Source of the DNA: an uncultured Eubacteriales bacterium
Lineage (GTDB): Bacteria; Bacillota; Clostridia; Oscillospirales; Oscillospiraceae
Direction: 5' to 3'
Length of the DNA: 64,000 bases
Assembly (NCBI GenBank): GCA_900545495.1
Contig: UQZJ01000009.1
Span: forward strand, 1-64,000
Shown here: piece by piece, positions 17,335 through 25,463 of the stretch
How positions within the stretch are numbered: the stretch's first letter is position 1
Layout: each line of letters starts with the position of its first letter
The notes under the pieces: generated by a model
Seen by the model: the letters and a program-made list of their open reading frames with translations, nothing else
What the model was told of the DNA's origin: nothing
Database searches by the model: none
Program-made: the position numbers and the translations under genes

Positions 17335-17574
17335 TCAGTCTAAAGGCAGGTTGCGGCGGCTGCGGTCGAGGATCAGCTTCTTGCAGGCGGGGCAATCCCA
17401 CGCCTCCGCCTCCGCGCCGGTAAAACTGCCAGCCGCGGCGATGCAGCGCATTCCCTTCTCCGCGTCGGGCGCGGGCATCGCGGGATCAGGCTCCCACCAG
17501 ATGTCGCTGCGGCGGCTGCGCAGCCACCCACGCTGCATCTCCGCACCGCAATAGGGACAGCGTTGTTTCTCCAT
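17335..17574 (-). CDS. Small zinc-ribbon protein (DUF6487-like)
   Basis: This 79-residue protein has CPYCG near the N-terminus and a CPACKK knuckle near the C-terminus, a four-cysteine zinc ribbon split by a middle segment rich in Trp and acidic residues (SDIWWEPD). The pattern resembles the DUF6487 family, whose function is not known. AAGGAG lies seven bases before the ATG at 17574. It starts 15 bases after the stop of the zinc-ribbon membrane protein, so both should be co-transcribed. Confidence 0.7.
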   Translation of the reverse strand: MEKQRCPYCGAEMQRGWLRSRRSDIWWEPDPAMPAPDAEKGMRCIAAAGSFTGAEAEAWDCPACKKLILDRSRRNLPLD

Positions 17575-17589
17575 AGGCGCTCCTTTCCC

Positions 17590-18429
17590 TCAGGCGAGGA
17601 TGTCCGTCAGATCTACGGTGATGATACCACCGGTGTAATAAGGCTCGCCGTCCAGCTCTACGAACTCGTCAAATGTCAGAAACAGTCCGTCCAGCTGCGG
17701 CACGTCCTCCAGAAAATAGCGGTCATAGGTGATCACGACTATGTCATCCTGACGGGTGAACTCCATAGGGTAGGTGGAATATACGGAGCCATCGGTGCCG
17801 TAGGCGGACAGGCCGGGCTCAAAAGCGTCCTCCGGCAGGCCCTCCACCGTGACGATGATACCGTCGTCGCCGAGGAAGGCGCCCGTAACGGCAACGGAGC
17901 TGCCCAATAGGTCAAACCACTCGTGCATCTGGTAGTCCGCGTAGGTCGGCTCCGGCACGGCGACAGCGGTGTTCCCCTCTGACCAGCCCGGCTCCTCCGG
18001 CACATTGTATTCGCGGTGGATATTGCAGCTATTGAGCAGCAGCACGAGCCCTATCACTACTGCAATAATGATCTTGCCCACGTTGCCGCGCTGCTTCTTG
18101 TCCATGGTCTGGTACCGCGTCCACAGACGCTGCACGCCGCCCTTGAGGTTCTCCCATTCCTGTGCGCGGAGGTCATCCGCCTCGCCGCTGTCAACGGGCT
18201 GGCGAGGGCGGCGGGTCTGCTCCTCGTAGCAGGTCTTTTGTTCGTAGCAGACCTTCTTGCCGCGATGGGGCGGCACAGCGGCGTCGCGGGGCTCCAGATA
18301 ATGGATGCTGCCGTCCGGGTCCACTCGCTCCCGGCGGGGCGGGCGGTTATAGGCGCCGCACTTGGGACACATACCCTCCTTATTGTAATCGTATGTACAG
18401 CCGCAGGCCTTGCAGCGGATCGAAGCCAT
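17590..18429 (-). CDS. Zinc-ribbon single-pass membrane protein of unknown function
   Basis: I do not recognise this 279-residue protein. It starts with a zinc ribbon (CKACGCTYDYNKEGMCPKCG, residues 6-25) and a charged linker. A single membrane segment lies at about residues 118-136 (KIIIAVVIGLVLLLNSC), followed by an acidic domain of about 140 residues that should lie outside the cell. A Cys just after the hydrophobic run is not in a usual lipobox position. AGGGAGGA precedes the ATG. The layout of zinc ribbon, linker, one membrane segment and outer domain recurs in the gene at 46795-47742. Confidence 0.6.
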   Translation of the reverse strand: MASIRCKACGCTYDYNKEGMCPKCGAYNRPPRRERVDPDGSIHYLEPRDAAVPPHRGKKVCYEQKTCYEEQTRRPRQPVDSGEADDLRAQEWENLKGGVQRLWTRYQTMDKKQRGNVGKIIIAVVIGLVLLLNSCNIHREYNVPEEPGWSEGNTAVAVPEPTYADYQMHEWFDLLGSSVAVTGAFLGDDGIIVTVEGLPEDAFEPGLSAYGTDGSVYSTYPMEFTRQDDIVVITYDRYFLEDVPQLDGLFLTFDEFVELDGEPYYTGGIITVDLTDILA

Positions 18430-18462
18430 GGCAGTTCCTCCCTTTCGTGGTTCTTCGCGGCT

Positions 18463-18492
18463 ATTATACTGTATGCAGGATGCGTTTGTCTA
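18463..18492 (-). promoter_or_regulatory. Promoter of the zinc-ribbon gene pair
   Basis: TAGACA (18487-18492), an 18-base spacer and TATAAT (18463-18468) on the minus strand lie about 35 bases before the start codon. Confidence 0.6.
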
Positions 18493-18500
18493 TCAACTTC

Positions 18501-18539
18501 AGGTTGCGGCGGAAAATTTTTGGAGATCCCCCGCAACCT
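18501..18539. repeat. Inverted repeat upstream of the zinc-ribbon promoter
   Basis: The arms AGGTTGCGG (18501-18509) and CCGCAACCT (18531-18539) are exact complements, 21 bases apart. They lie just upstream of the -35, where an activator or a repressor could bind. No regulator is suggested by the sequence. Confidence 0.45.
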
Positions 18540-18554
18540 CAGGTTTGCATCCGC

Positions 18555-18601
18555 AAAAAACACCCTTTCCCACAGCGTCCGCCATGGGAAAGGGTGTTTT
18601 T
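18555..18601 (-). terminator. Terminator of the S10-spc-alpha operon
   Basis: The arms AAAAACACCCTTTCCCA and TGGGAAAGGGTGTTTTT form a 17-bp stem around 12 bases, right after rplQ. T runs occur in both directions. Confidence 0.92.
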
Positions 18602-18617
18602 ACAGCTTAAACTTCGC

Positions 18618-18962
18618 TTATTTCACCAGTTCGATGATCGCGGTCTCCGCAGCATCGCCGCGGCGGATGCCGGTGCGGATGATGCGGGTGTAGCCGCCGT
18701 TGCGCTCAGCGTAGCTGGGAGCCAGCTCCTTGAACAGCTTGTTGGCCACGTCTTCGCGGGTGATGAAGCTCAGCGCCTGACGATAGGCAGCCAGATCGCC
18801 CTTCTTGCCGAGGGTGATCATCTTCTCGGCCATGGGCTTGATCTCCTTGGCGCGGGTGATGGTGGTCTCCATACGACCCTTGTCCAGGAAATCGGTGACC
18901 TGCTGACGGAGCATCGCCATACGCTGATCGGTAGTCTTACCGAGCTTACGAGTTCCGGGCAT
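18618..18962 (-). CDS. rplQ: 50S ribosomal protein L17
   Basis: L17 is a 114-residue protein of the large subunit near the exit tunnel. The N-terminus MPGTRKLGKTTDQRMAMLRQ is the family signature, and the C-terminal half ends at the usual short length of Firmicute L17 (YTRIIRTGIRRGDAAE). It is the last gene of the ribosomal operon, 44 bases after rpoA, and the terminator at 18555-18601 follows. The order rpsM-rpsK-rpsD-rpoA-rplQ is typical of the alpha operon. Confidence 0.98.
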   Translation of the reverse strand: MPGTRKLGKTTDQRMAMLRQQVTDFLDKGRMETTITRAKEIKPMAEKMITLGKKGDLAAYRQALSFITREDVANKLFKELAPSYAERNGGYTRIIRTGIRRGDAAETAIIELVK

Positions 18963-19006
18963 TTCTGTTTCCTCCTTGTAAGGATATGCGCAGCTGCGCA
19001 GATCAG

Positions 19007-19960
19007 TTAGTTGTTGTCCTCACTGGCCAGAGAGAGACCCATCATGGCCAGCTTGTTGATAACTTCCTCCAGAGACTTGCGTCCCAGATTGCGAACCTTC
19101 ATCATCTCGTCCTCGGTCTTGGAGATCAAGTCCTCAACGGTGTTGATGTTGGCGCGCTTGAGGCAGTTGAAGCTGCGGACGGACAGATCCAGCTCCTCGA
19201 TGGTCAGCTCCAGCATCTTGTCCTTGGAATCGGTGGCCTTCTCCACCACGGTGGACTTGTCGCCCAGCGTGTCGCTAAGGTCAGTGAACAGGGCAAAATG
19301 GTCACACAGGATCTTGGCACCCAGAGACACCGCGTCACGAGCCGTGATCGTGCTGTCCGTCCAAGCCTCCAGCGTCAGCTTATCGTAGTCGCTGGAAGCG
19401 CCGACACGGGTGTTTTCCACGCTGAAATTGACCTTGTAGACGGGGCTGTAAATGCTGTCGATGGGGATCACGCCGATCACATTGGGGCGCAGCGCCTTGT
19501 TGTGCTCCGCGTCCACGTAGCCGCGGCCGTGGCTCAGTGCGATCTCCATGCTCAACGTGGCGCCCACGTCCAGAGTCGCCAGATGAAGCTCGGGGTTCAG
19601 GACCTCCACTTCACCGTCGCTCTTGATGTCGCCGGCTGTCACCTCGCAGGGGCCGGTGGCCTCGATAAAGACCGTCTTGGCGCCCTCGCAGTGCAGCTTG
19701 GTCAACAGATTCTTCACGTTCAGAACGATCTCCGTCACGTCTTCCTTCACACCGGGGATGGTGGAAAACTCGTGCTGCACACCGGCGATCTTGATGCTGG
19801 TGGCTGCCGTGCCGGGAAGGGACGAGAGCAGGATGCGCCGCAGCGCATTGCCTAAAGTCATTCCGTAACCGCGCTCCAGGGGTTCGATCACATATTTTCC
19901 ATAGGAAGCATCGCCGGGTGTTTCGATACACTCGATCTGGGGCTTCTCAATTTCGATCAT
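19007..19960 (-). CDS. rpoA: RNA polymerase alpha subunit
   Basis: The 317-residue alpha subunit assembles the polymerase core. The N-terminal dimerisation domain (with RGYGMTLGNALRRILLSS near residue 28) spans about residues 1-230. A flexible linker and the C-terminal domain follow (NCLKRANINTVEDL and RNLGRKSLEEV), which binds UP elements and activators. The strong ribosome site AAGGAGGG lies before the ATG at 19960. It lies 85 bases after rpsD. I saw no separate promoter. Confidence 0.98.
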   Translation of the reverse strand: MIEIEKPQIECIETPGDASYGKYVIEPLERGYGMTLGNALRRILLSSLPGTAATSIKIAGVQHEFSTIPGVKEDVTEIVLNVKNLLTKLHCEGAKTVFIEATGPCEVTAGDIKSDGEVEVLNPELHLATLDVGATLSMEIALSHGRGYVDAEHNKALRPNVIGVIPIDSIYSPVYKVNFSVENTRVGASSDYDKLTLEAWTDSTITARDAVSLGAKILCDHFALFTDLSDTLGDKSTVVEKATDSKDKMLELTIEELDLSVRSFNCLKRANINTVEDLISKTEDEMMKVRNLGRKSLEEVINKLAMMGLSLASEDNN

Positions 19961-20045
19961 GCAGTACCCTCCTTCATTCTTTTGGCGGAGCGGTCAGAGG
20001 CCGCGTCCAATTTGGTTCCAGTGCTTCGTGAGGGTTTGAACCCTA

Positions 20046-20648
20046 TTACTTGGAGTACAACTCGACGATCAGATGCTCCTCGATAGGCATATCAATGTCC
20101 TCACGAGCGGGCATGGTGACGACAGTACCCTTCAGGGCGGTCTTGTCGCGCTCCAGCCACTTGGGGACGGTGACCATGGGGGCATCCTCAGCAGTCAGGC
20201 GCTTGAAAGCCACGGAGGAGCGGCTGCTCTCCTTGACCTCGATCACATCACCCACGCGAACCAGATAGGAGGGGATGTTGACCTTGTGGCCGTTGACGGT
20301 GAAATGGGCATGGTTCACCAGCTGACGGGCCTCACGGCGGGTCATGGCGAAGCCCAGACGGTACACCACGTTGTCCAGACGGCGCTCCACCAGACTCAGC
20401 AGGTTCTCGCCGGTCTTACCGGGCATAGTGGAAGCCTTCTCGTAGTAAGCACGGAACTGCTTCTCCAGAATGCCGTAGACGAACTTGACCTTCTGCTTCT
20501 CGTTGAGCTGGATGGCGTACTCGCTCTTCTTCTTTCTCATCTGGCCGCCGGGGTTGCGCTTCGTCTCCTTCTTGGAGTAACCCATGACGGTAGGAGAAAT
20601 ACCCAGCGCCTTGCAACGCTTGGCGATAGGCTGCATATTCTTAGCCAT
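20046..20648 (-). CDS. rpsD: 30S ribosomal protein S4
   Basis: S4 is a primary 16S rRNA-binding protein that nucleates 30S assembly. The 200-residue product has the S4 RNA-binding domain in its middle (ERRLDNVVYRLGFAMTRREA). The N-terminus (MAKNMQPIAKRCKALGISPT) lacks the four-cysteine zinc cluster of many S4 proteins; only one Cys is left, so this is the zinc-independent C- type. It sits between rpsK and rpoA. Confidence 0.97.
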   Translation of the reverse strand: MAKNMQPIAKRCKALGISPTVMGYSKKETKRNPGGQMRKKKSEYAIQLNEKQKVKFVYGILEKQFRAYYEKASTMPGKTGENLLSLVERRLDNVVYRLGFAMTRREARQLVNHAHFTVNGHKVNIPSYLVRVGDVIEVKESSRSSVAFKRLTAEDAPMVTVPKWLERDKTALKGTVVTMPAREDIDMPIEEHLIVELYSK

Positions 20649-20673
20649 AATCTATTGATCCTCCTTCTTCCGA

Positions 20674-21075
20674 TTACACGCGACGACGCTTGGGGGGGCG
20701 GCATCCATTGTGGGGGATGGGGGTGACGTCCTTGATCATCGTCACTTCCAGACCCACCGCCTGCAGGGCGCGGATGGCGGCCTCACGGCCCTGACCGGGG
20801 CCCTTCACGAAGACCTCGACGGTCTTCAGACCATGCTCCATCGCAGCCTTGGCCGCAGTCTCAGCTGCGCTCTGGGCGGCGAAGGGCGTGGACTTCTTGC
20901 TGCCGCGGAAACCCAGACCACCGGAGGAAGCCCAAGACAGAGCATTGCCCTGAGCATCGGTGACGGTCACCATGGTGTTGTTGAAGGAAGAACGGATATG
21001 GACCTGTCCCTTCTCGACGTTCTTCTTCTCGCGACGACGGCGAATGACTTTCTTGCCTTTTACGTTAGCTGCCAT
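20674..21075 (-). CDS. rpsK: 30S ribosomal protein S11
   Basis: S11 lies on the 30S platform near the mRNA exit. The 133-residue sequence has the basic N-terminus and the family runs HIRSSFNNTMVTVTD and GPGQGREAAIRALQ, ending in the usual NGCRPPKRRRV. A ribosome site AAGGAGGA precedes the ATG at 21075. It lies 18 bases after rpsM in the alpha operon. Confidence 0.98.
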   Translation of the reverse strand: MAANVKGKKVIRRRREKKNVEKGQVHIRSSFNNTMVTVTDAQGNALSWASSGGLGFRGSKKSTPFAAQSAAETAAKAAMEHGLKTVEVFVKGPGQGREAAIRALQAVGLEVTMIKDVTPIPHNGCRPPKRRRV

Positions 21076-21093
21076 GATCTATTCCTCCTTCCT

Positions 21094-21462
21094 TTACTTC
21101 TTCTTGTTAGCGATAGTCTTCTTGGGGCCTTTGCGAGTGCGTGCGTTGGTCTTGCTGCGCTGACCGCGAACGGGCAGGCCACGACGGTGGCGCATGCCGC
21201 GATAGCAGCCGATTTCAGTCAGACGCTTGATGTCAAGCGCCACTTGACGACGCAGATCACCCTCGACCACATAGGACTGGTCGATGACCTCACGAAGCTT
21301 CGCCTCGTCGGCCTCAGTCAGATCCTTTACGCGGGTGTCGGGGTTGATGCCTGTCTGCGCGAGGATATCCTGCGCACTTTTTCTTCCAATACCATAGATA
21401 TAAGTCAAACCGATCTCGATTCGCTTATCCTTGGGCAGGTCAATACCGGCAATACGTGCCAT
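21094..21462 (-). CDS. rpsM: 30S ribosomal protein S13
   Basis: S13 is in the 30S head and contacts the large subunit and the P-site tRNA. The 122-residue product begins MARIAGIDLPKDKRIEIGLT and contains the helix-two-turns-helix region and the basic tail (RGLPVRGQRSKTNARTRKGP). It follows rpmJ by 25 bases. Length and motifs are those of the family. Confidence 0.98.
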   Translation of the reverse strand: MARIAGIDLPKDKRIEIGLTYIYGIGRKSAQDILAQTGINPDTRVKDLTEADEAKLREVIDQSYVVEGDLRRQVALDIKRLTEIGCYRGMRHRRGLPVRGQRSKTNARTRKGPKKTIANKKK

Positions 21463-21487
21463 AACTTAGAGCACCTCCACTTTCTAC

Positions 21488-21601
21488 TTAGCCCTGTCTC
21501 TGCTTATGCTTGGGATTCTCGCAAATCACCATTACACGGCCTTTGCGGCGGATCACTTTGCACTTTTCGCACATGGGCTTCACGGACGGTCTTACTTTCA
21601 T
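21488..21601 (-). CDS. rpmJ: 50S ribosomal protein L36
   Basis: This 37-residue gene reads MKVRPSVKPMCEKCKVIRRK and ends HKQRQG. It is the zinc-binding form with Cys11, Cys14, Cys27 and the closing His. L36 is the smallest large-subunit protein and helps organise 23S rRNA. It lies between infA and rpsM as in most Firmicutes; the ATG at 21601 follows an AGGAGG site. Confidence 0.97.
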   Translation of the reverse strand: MKVRPSVKPMCEKCKVIRRKGRVMVICENPKHKQRQG

Positions 21602-21614
21602 TTTGATAAACCTC

Positions 21615-21833
21615 CTACTTACTGCGCCAGGTAATCCGGCCACGGGTCAGATCATAGGGAGACATTTCAACTGTCACCTTGTCGCCGGGCAGAATCCTGA
21701 TGAAATTCATTCTGAGCTTTCCGGAAATATGCGCTAATATCGTGTGTCCATTTCCAATGTCAACTTGGAATGTGGTGTTGGGCAGGGACTCGACGACCAC
21801 ACCCTCAACTTCGATCATATCGGATTTTGCCAA
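21615..21833 (-). CDS. infA: Translation initiation factor IF-1
   Basis: IF-1 binds the 30S A site during initiation. The 72-residue protein is a single OB fold beginning MAKSDMIEVEGVV and ending RGRITWRSK, the standard length and sequence for Firmicutes. It starts three bases after the KOW protein's stop codon, so the two are probably translationally coupled. Confidence 0.98.
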   Translation of the reverse strand: MAKSDMIEVEGVVVESLPNTTFQVDIGNGHTILAHISGKLRMNFIRILPGDKVTVEMSPYDLTRGRITWRSK

Positions 21834-21836
21834 GTG

Positions 21837-22118
21837 TTATCCCTCCTGGTCTTGATTACCGCCGCTTATCGCGGCTATGGCTTTACGAAGCTCACTATTT
21901 GTGATTTTTTCGCTGCTTCTGATCTTCTCAGCCACCAGACTGTGACTTTCCCCTACCAGCACCACGTGCTTGCGGCGCTTGCGCTTGGGGCTCTCCAGCC
22001 GGCGCTGTTTCCCGTCGGCCAGCAGGAGGAAGTCTCCCTCCGCTGCAAGCACGAAGAAGAGGCTTCCCGCGTCCCTGCCGGCGACTGATCTTACAATGTT
22101 TGATTTGGCTATGTCCAT
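21837..22118 (-). CDS. KOW-domain RNA-binding protein
   Basis: This 93-residue protein resembles the KOW / L14e-like proteins that in Clostridia are encoded between map and infA. The beta-rich N-terminus (NIVRSVAGRDAGSLFFVLA) leads into the KOW-like stretch with a basic patch (ESPKRKRRKHVVLVG). It probably binds RNA or ribosomes, but no precise role is established. It overlaps neither neighbour, being one base after map and three before infA. Confidence 0.82.
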   Translation of the reverse strand: MDIAKSNIVRSVAGRDAGSLFFVLAAEGDFLLLADGKQRRLESPKRKRRKHVVLVGESHSLVAEKIRSSEKITNSELRKAIAAISGGNQDQEG

Positions 22119-22119
22119 A

Positions 22120-22881
22120 TTACACCAACGATTTCTCCGGGTCCGTCAGAAGCTCCGGCTCTCCGGCGGTGATCAGGATGGTGTTTTCATAGTGGGCGGC
22201 ATTCTTGCCGTCTGCCGTCTTCACGGTCCAGCCGTCCGCCATCTGCTTGATGGCAGCGCTGCCCGCGTTGACCATGGGCTCCACGGCGAGGGTCATGCCC
22301 CGCAGAAGCCGGGGACCGTGACCGGGGTTGCCGTAGTTGGGCACCTCCGGCGGCTCGTGCATCCGCCGGCCGATGCCGTGACCGACATACTCCCGGACGA
22401 TGCTGAAGCCGTTGGATTCCACATACGCCTGCACAGCGGCGGAGATATCCGACAGGCGATAGCCCTCTCTGGCATACTTCATGCCTTCGAAGAAGCTCTC
22501 CTGCGTGACACGGATCAGCCGCATGGCCTCGTCGGACACCTGCCCGCAGGGGTAGGTGCCGGCGCAGTCGCCATGGAAGCCGCCGATGAACGCGCCCACA
22601 TCCACACTGACGATGTCGCCCTCCTGCAATACCCGTTTGCCGGGGATGCCGTGGATGATCTCGTCGTTGACGGAGACGCACACGCTGGCCGGATAGCCGT
22701 TGTAGTGCAGGAACGAGGGCGTGGCGCCCTGCTCCGTGATGAACTGGAACACAGCCTTATCGATCTGCTGCGTTGTGACGCCGGGCTTTACCATATCCCG
22801 TGCCAGAGCACGGGCTGCCGCGGTAATTTTGCCGGCCCGGCGCATCAACTCGATCTCATGCGCTGATTTCAGAGTGATCAT
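22120..22881 (-). CDS. map: Methionine aminopeptidase type I
   Basis: This enzyme removes the initiator methionine from new proteins. The 253-residue product has the pita-bread fold and the five metal ligands in recognisable motifs: DVGAFIGGFHGDCAGTY (the two Asp), GHGIGRRMHEPPEVPNYG (His), then a Glu in AVEPMVN and one in HYENT. It lacks the N-terminal zinc extension, as in the type Ia form. Its ATG overlaps the adk stop (ATGA). Confidence 0.97.
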   Translation of the reverse strand: MITLKSAHEIELMRRAGKITAAARALARDMVKPGVTTQQIDKAVFQFITEQGATPSFLHYNGYPASVCVSVNDEIIHGIPGKRVLQEGDIVSVDVGAFIGGFHGDCAGTYPCGQVSDEAMRLIRVTQESFFEGMKYAREGYRLSDISAAVQAYVESNGFSIVREYVGHGIGRRMHEPPEVPNYGNPGHGPRLLRGMTLAVEPMVNAGSAAIKQMADGWTVKTADGKNAAHYENTILITAGEPELLTDPEKSLV

Positions 22882-23516
22882 TCGGACACTCCCAACGCAC
22901 GGAGGATCAACTGGGTCGTACCCGCCACGGTGGGCTGGTCGTCCACAGTCTTCAGGATGCCTCTGGCCTCATAGAAGTCCTTGAGAGGCTCCGTCTCTTT
23001 ATGATAGACCGCAAGACGATCCTTGACCGTCTCGGGGTCATCATCCTTACGCTGCTTGAGCGCGCCGCCGCACACATCGCAGATCCCCTCCTTTTTGGGA
23101 GGAATGTTGACAACATGATAGCTGGCGCCGCAGCTCTCGCAGACACGGCGGCCGCCCATCCGCGCGACGATCCGCTCGTCGGGGATCTCGATGGCCACCA
23201 CAGCATCGAATCTGATACCTGCCTGCTCCAGCGCCTCAGCCTGGGCGATGGTGCGGGGCACGCCGTCCAGAATGTAGCCGTTGGCGCAGTCAGGCTCCTG
23301 CAGACGCTCGCTGATGATGCCGATGATAACGTCATCGGGCACCAGCTTGCCGGCGTCCATGTACTCCTTGGCCCGCAGGCCGGTAGGAGTACCGTTCTTG
23401 ACAGCTGCACGCAGAATGTTACCGGTAGAGATGGTGGGGATACCCAGCGTCTTCTTGATAATGTCCGCCTGAGTGCCTTTGCCGGCACCAGGAGCGCCTA
23501 AAAGGATCAGTTTCAT
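22878..23516 (-). CDS. adk: Adenylate kinase
   Basis: Adenylate kinase balances AMP, ADP and ATP. The 212-residue product has the P-loop GAPGAGKGTQ (residues 7-16) and a long LID with a zinc site of four cysteines (CESC and CDVC), typical of Gram-positive enzymes. The ATG at 23516 was chosen because TGAGGTG precedes it; an earlier in-frame start at 23528 would touch the secY stop. It sits between secY and map, the usual spc operon place. Confidence 0.97.
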   Translation of the reverse strand: MKLILLGAPGAGKGTQADIIKKTLGIPTISTGNILRAAVKNGTPTGLRAKEYMDAGKLVPDDVIIGIISERLQEPDCANGYILDGVPRTIAQAEALEQAGIRFDAVVAIEIPDERIVARMGGRRVCESCGASYHVVNIPPKKEGICDVCGGALKQRKDDDPETVKDRLAVYHKETEPLKDFYEARGILKTVDDQPTVAGTTQLILRALGVSE

Positions 23517-23528
23517 GATACACCTCAA

Positions 23529-24812
23529 TTATTCGAGGAAGCCCTTATACTGACGCATCAGCATCTGGGATTCCAGAGCCTGTACGGTCTCCAGTGCAAC
23601 ACCGACCACGATGATGACGGAGGTACCGCCGATGGACAGAGCTGCCACGTTCACGATCTTACCGATCAGCAGGGGCAGGATCGCCACGACGCCCAGATAG
23701 ACGGCGCCGAACAGCGTGACTTTGTTGAGGACCTTTCTGATGAAGTCCGCAGTGGGCTTACCGGGGCGGAAGCCGGGGATGAAGCCGCCGTTCTTCTTCA
23801 GGTTGTTGGAGATCTCAACCGGGTTGAACTGGATGGTGGCATAGAAGTAGCTGAACGCAATGATCATCAGGAAGTAGAAGATCATGTACAGCACGCTCTT
23901 GCTGTCCACGGCATGGACCAGCGCGTAGCCGAAGGTACCCTCCTCAGGTGCAGGCAGGAACGCGGCCACCGTGGGGATGATCATGGCGATGGACTGGGCG
24001 AAGATGATGGGCAGAACGCCGGACATATTCACCTTCATGGGCAGGGTGGAGTTCTGACCGCCGTACATCTTGCGGCCCACCTGACGCTTGGCGTACTGCA
24101 CCGGGATGCGGCGCTCGGCGCCGTTGACCCATGTGATCAGGACGATCAGAGCCAGGATACCCACCACGATCAGAACGGCCATCCACCAAGCCATATCGCC
24201 GGTGCGCAGGGCGGCGGCCATGTTGCCCACCATGCTGGGTACGCGGGACAGGATGCCCGCGAACAGGATGATGGAGATACCGTTGCCGATGCCGAACTCG
24301 GTGATCTGCTCACCCATCCACATCACGAAGGAGGAGCCGGCAATGAAGGAGACGATGATGACCAGAGCGGCCCAGACACCCGTGTTGGTGAGGATGCCGT
24401 AGTTGCTCATCAGTGCGTAGTAGCCCCAGCCCTGCAGGATGGCGATAGCCACCGTTGCGTAACGGGTGATGGACTGGATCTTCTTCTTGCCCTCCTCGCC
24501 GCCTTCACGCGCCATGCGCTCCAGCGCGGGAATGGCGATGGTCAGCAGCTGGATGATGATGGAGCTGTTGATATAGGGCTGGACGCCCAGTGCAAAAATC
24601 GTTGCCTGTGCGAACGCGCCGCCGGACATGACATTGTACAAGCCCAGAACGGTGGTGCTGAGCTGGTTGAGGTAATCGCCCAGCAGCTCCGTGTTCACAT
24701 AGGGAACAGGGATCGCGTTGCCGATACGGAAGATCAGCAGGATCAGGGCGGTGAACACCAGCTTCTTGCGGAGCTCAGGGATCGCCCATGCCTTTTTGAT
24801 CGTCTGGATCAC
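23529..24812 (-). CDS. secY: Preprotein translocase subunit SecY
   Basis: SecY forms the protein-conducting channel in the membrane. The 427-residue protein has about ten membrane helices and the family features: the plug region after helix 1, the ATIFALGVQPYINSSIIIQLL segment split across helix 2, and the conserved C-terminal loop (GGTSVIIVVGVALETVQ). It starts one base after the rplO stop. SecA and SecG are encoded elsewhere in the window. Confidence 0.97.
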   Translation of the reverse strand: MIQTIKKAWAIPELRKKLVFTALILLIFRIGNAIPVPYVNTELLGDYLNQLSTTVLGLYNVMSGGAFAQATIFALGVQPYINSSIIIQLLTIAIPALERMAREGGEEGKKKIQSITRYATVAIAILQGWGYYALMSNYGILTNTGVWAALVIIVSFIAGSSFVMWMGEQITEFGIGNGISIILFAGILSRVPSMVGNMAAALRTGDMAWWMAVLIVVGILALIVLITWVNGAERRIPVQYAKRQVGRKMYGGQNSTLPMKVNMSGVLPIIFAQSIAMIIPTVAAFLPAPEEGTFGYALVHAVDSKSVLYMIFYFLMIIAFSYFYATIQFNPVEISNNLKKNGGFIPGFRPGKPTADFIRKVLNKVTLFGAVYLGVVAILPLLIGKIVNVAALSIGGTSVIIVVGVALETVQALESQMLMRQYKGFLE

Positions 24813-24813
24813 G

Positions 24814-25254
24814 TTAAATCACCTCTGCCTTTCCACCGGCTGCTTCGATCGCGTCCTTAGCAGCCTGGGAAAAAGCAGCGGCCTGCACGGTCACCTTCTT
24901 GGTAACTTTGCCGTTACCGAGGACCTTGTAGCCGTACTCGCACTTGCGCAGGATACCCTTTGCAAGCAGGGCTTCAGCGGTGACGATCTCGCCGTCCTCA
25001 AACTTGTTGAGGGCACTCAGGTTGATGATCTCCAGGGGTTTGGCAAAAATGTTGTTGAAACCGCGCTTGGGGATGCGGCGAGCCAGAGGCATCTGACCGC
25101 CCTCAAAGCCAATGCGGGTACCGCCGCCGGAGCGGGCCTTCTGACCCTTATGGCCGCGGCCTGCGGTCTTGCCGTTGCCGGAGCCGTGACCACGGCCCTT
25201 GCGATAGGCTTCCTTGGTGGAGCCGGCGGCGGGAGACAGTTCATTCAGTTTCAT
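24814..25254 (-). CDS. rplO: 50S ribosomal protein L15
   Basis: L15 is a late-assembling large-subunit protein. The 146-residue product has the Gly/Arg/Lys-rich N-terminal arm (GRGHGSGNGKTAGRGHKGQ) and the KRGFNN motif. It lies between rpmD and secY and directly abuts secY. Confidence 0.98.
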   Translation of the reverse strand: MKLNELSPAAGSTKEAYRKGRGHGSGNGKTAGRGHKGQKARSGGGTRIGFEGGQMPLARRIPKRGFNNIFAKPLEIINLSALNKFEDGEIVTAEALLAKGILRKCEYGYKVLGNGKVTKKVTVQAAAFSQAAKDAIEAAGGKAEVI

Positions 25255-25268
25255 GCTCTCGCACCTCC

Positions 25269-25451
25269 TTATTCTACTTCGGTCACCTGCAGCAGGTAAC
25301 CGATCTTCGCGACCTTGCCGCGGGTCTGAGCGTTGTCAGGCTGCACGGTGGTGTCGCCGATCTTACGCAGGCCCAGAGAATTGGCAGTGGCGATGTGCTT
25401 TTCCAGTCTGCCGTTGAGGCTCTTTACGAGCTGGATCTTCAGATTAGCCAT
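25269..25451 (-). CDS. rpmD: 50S ribosomal protein L30
   Basis: This 60-residue protein matches bacterial L30 (NLKIQLVKSLNGR, then LGLRKIGDTTVQPDN). The start ATG at 25451 has an AGGAGGAGA site. It is located between rpsE and rplO as usual. Confidence 0.97.
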   Translation of the reverse strand: MANLKIQLVKSLNGRLEKHIATANSLGLRKIGDTTVQPDNAQTRGKVAKIGYLLQVTEVE

Positions 25452-25463
25452 GTTCTCTCCTCC

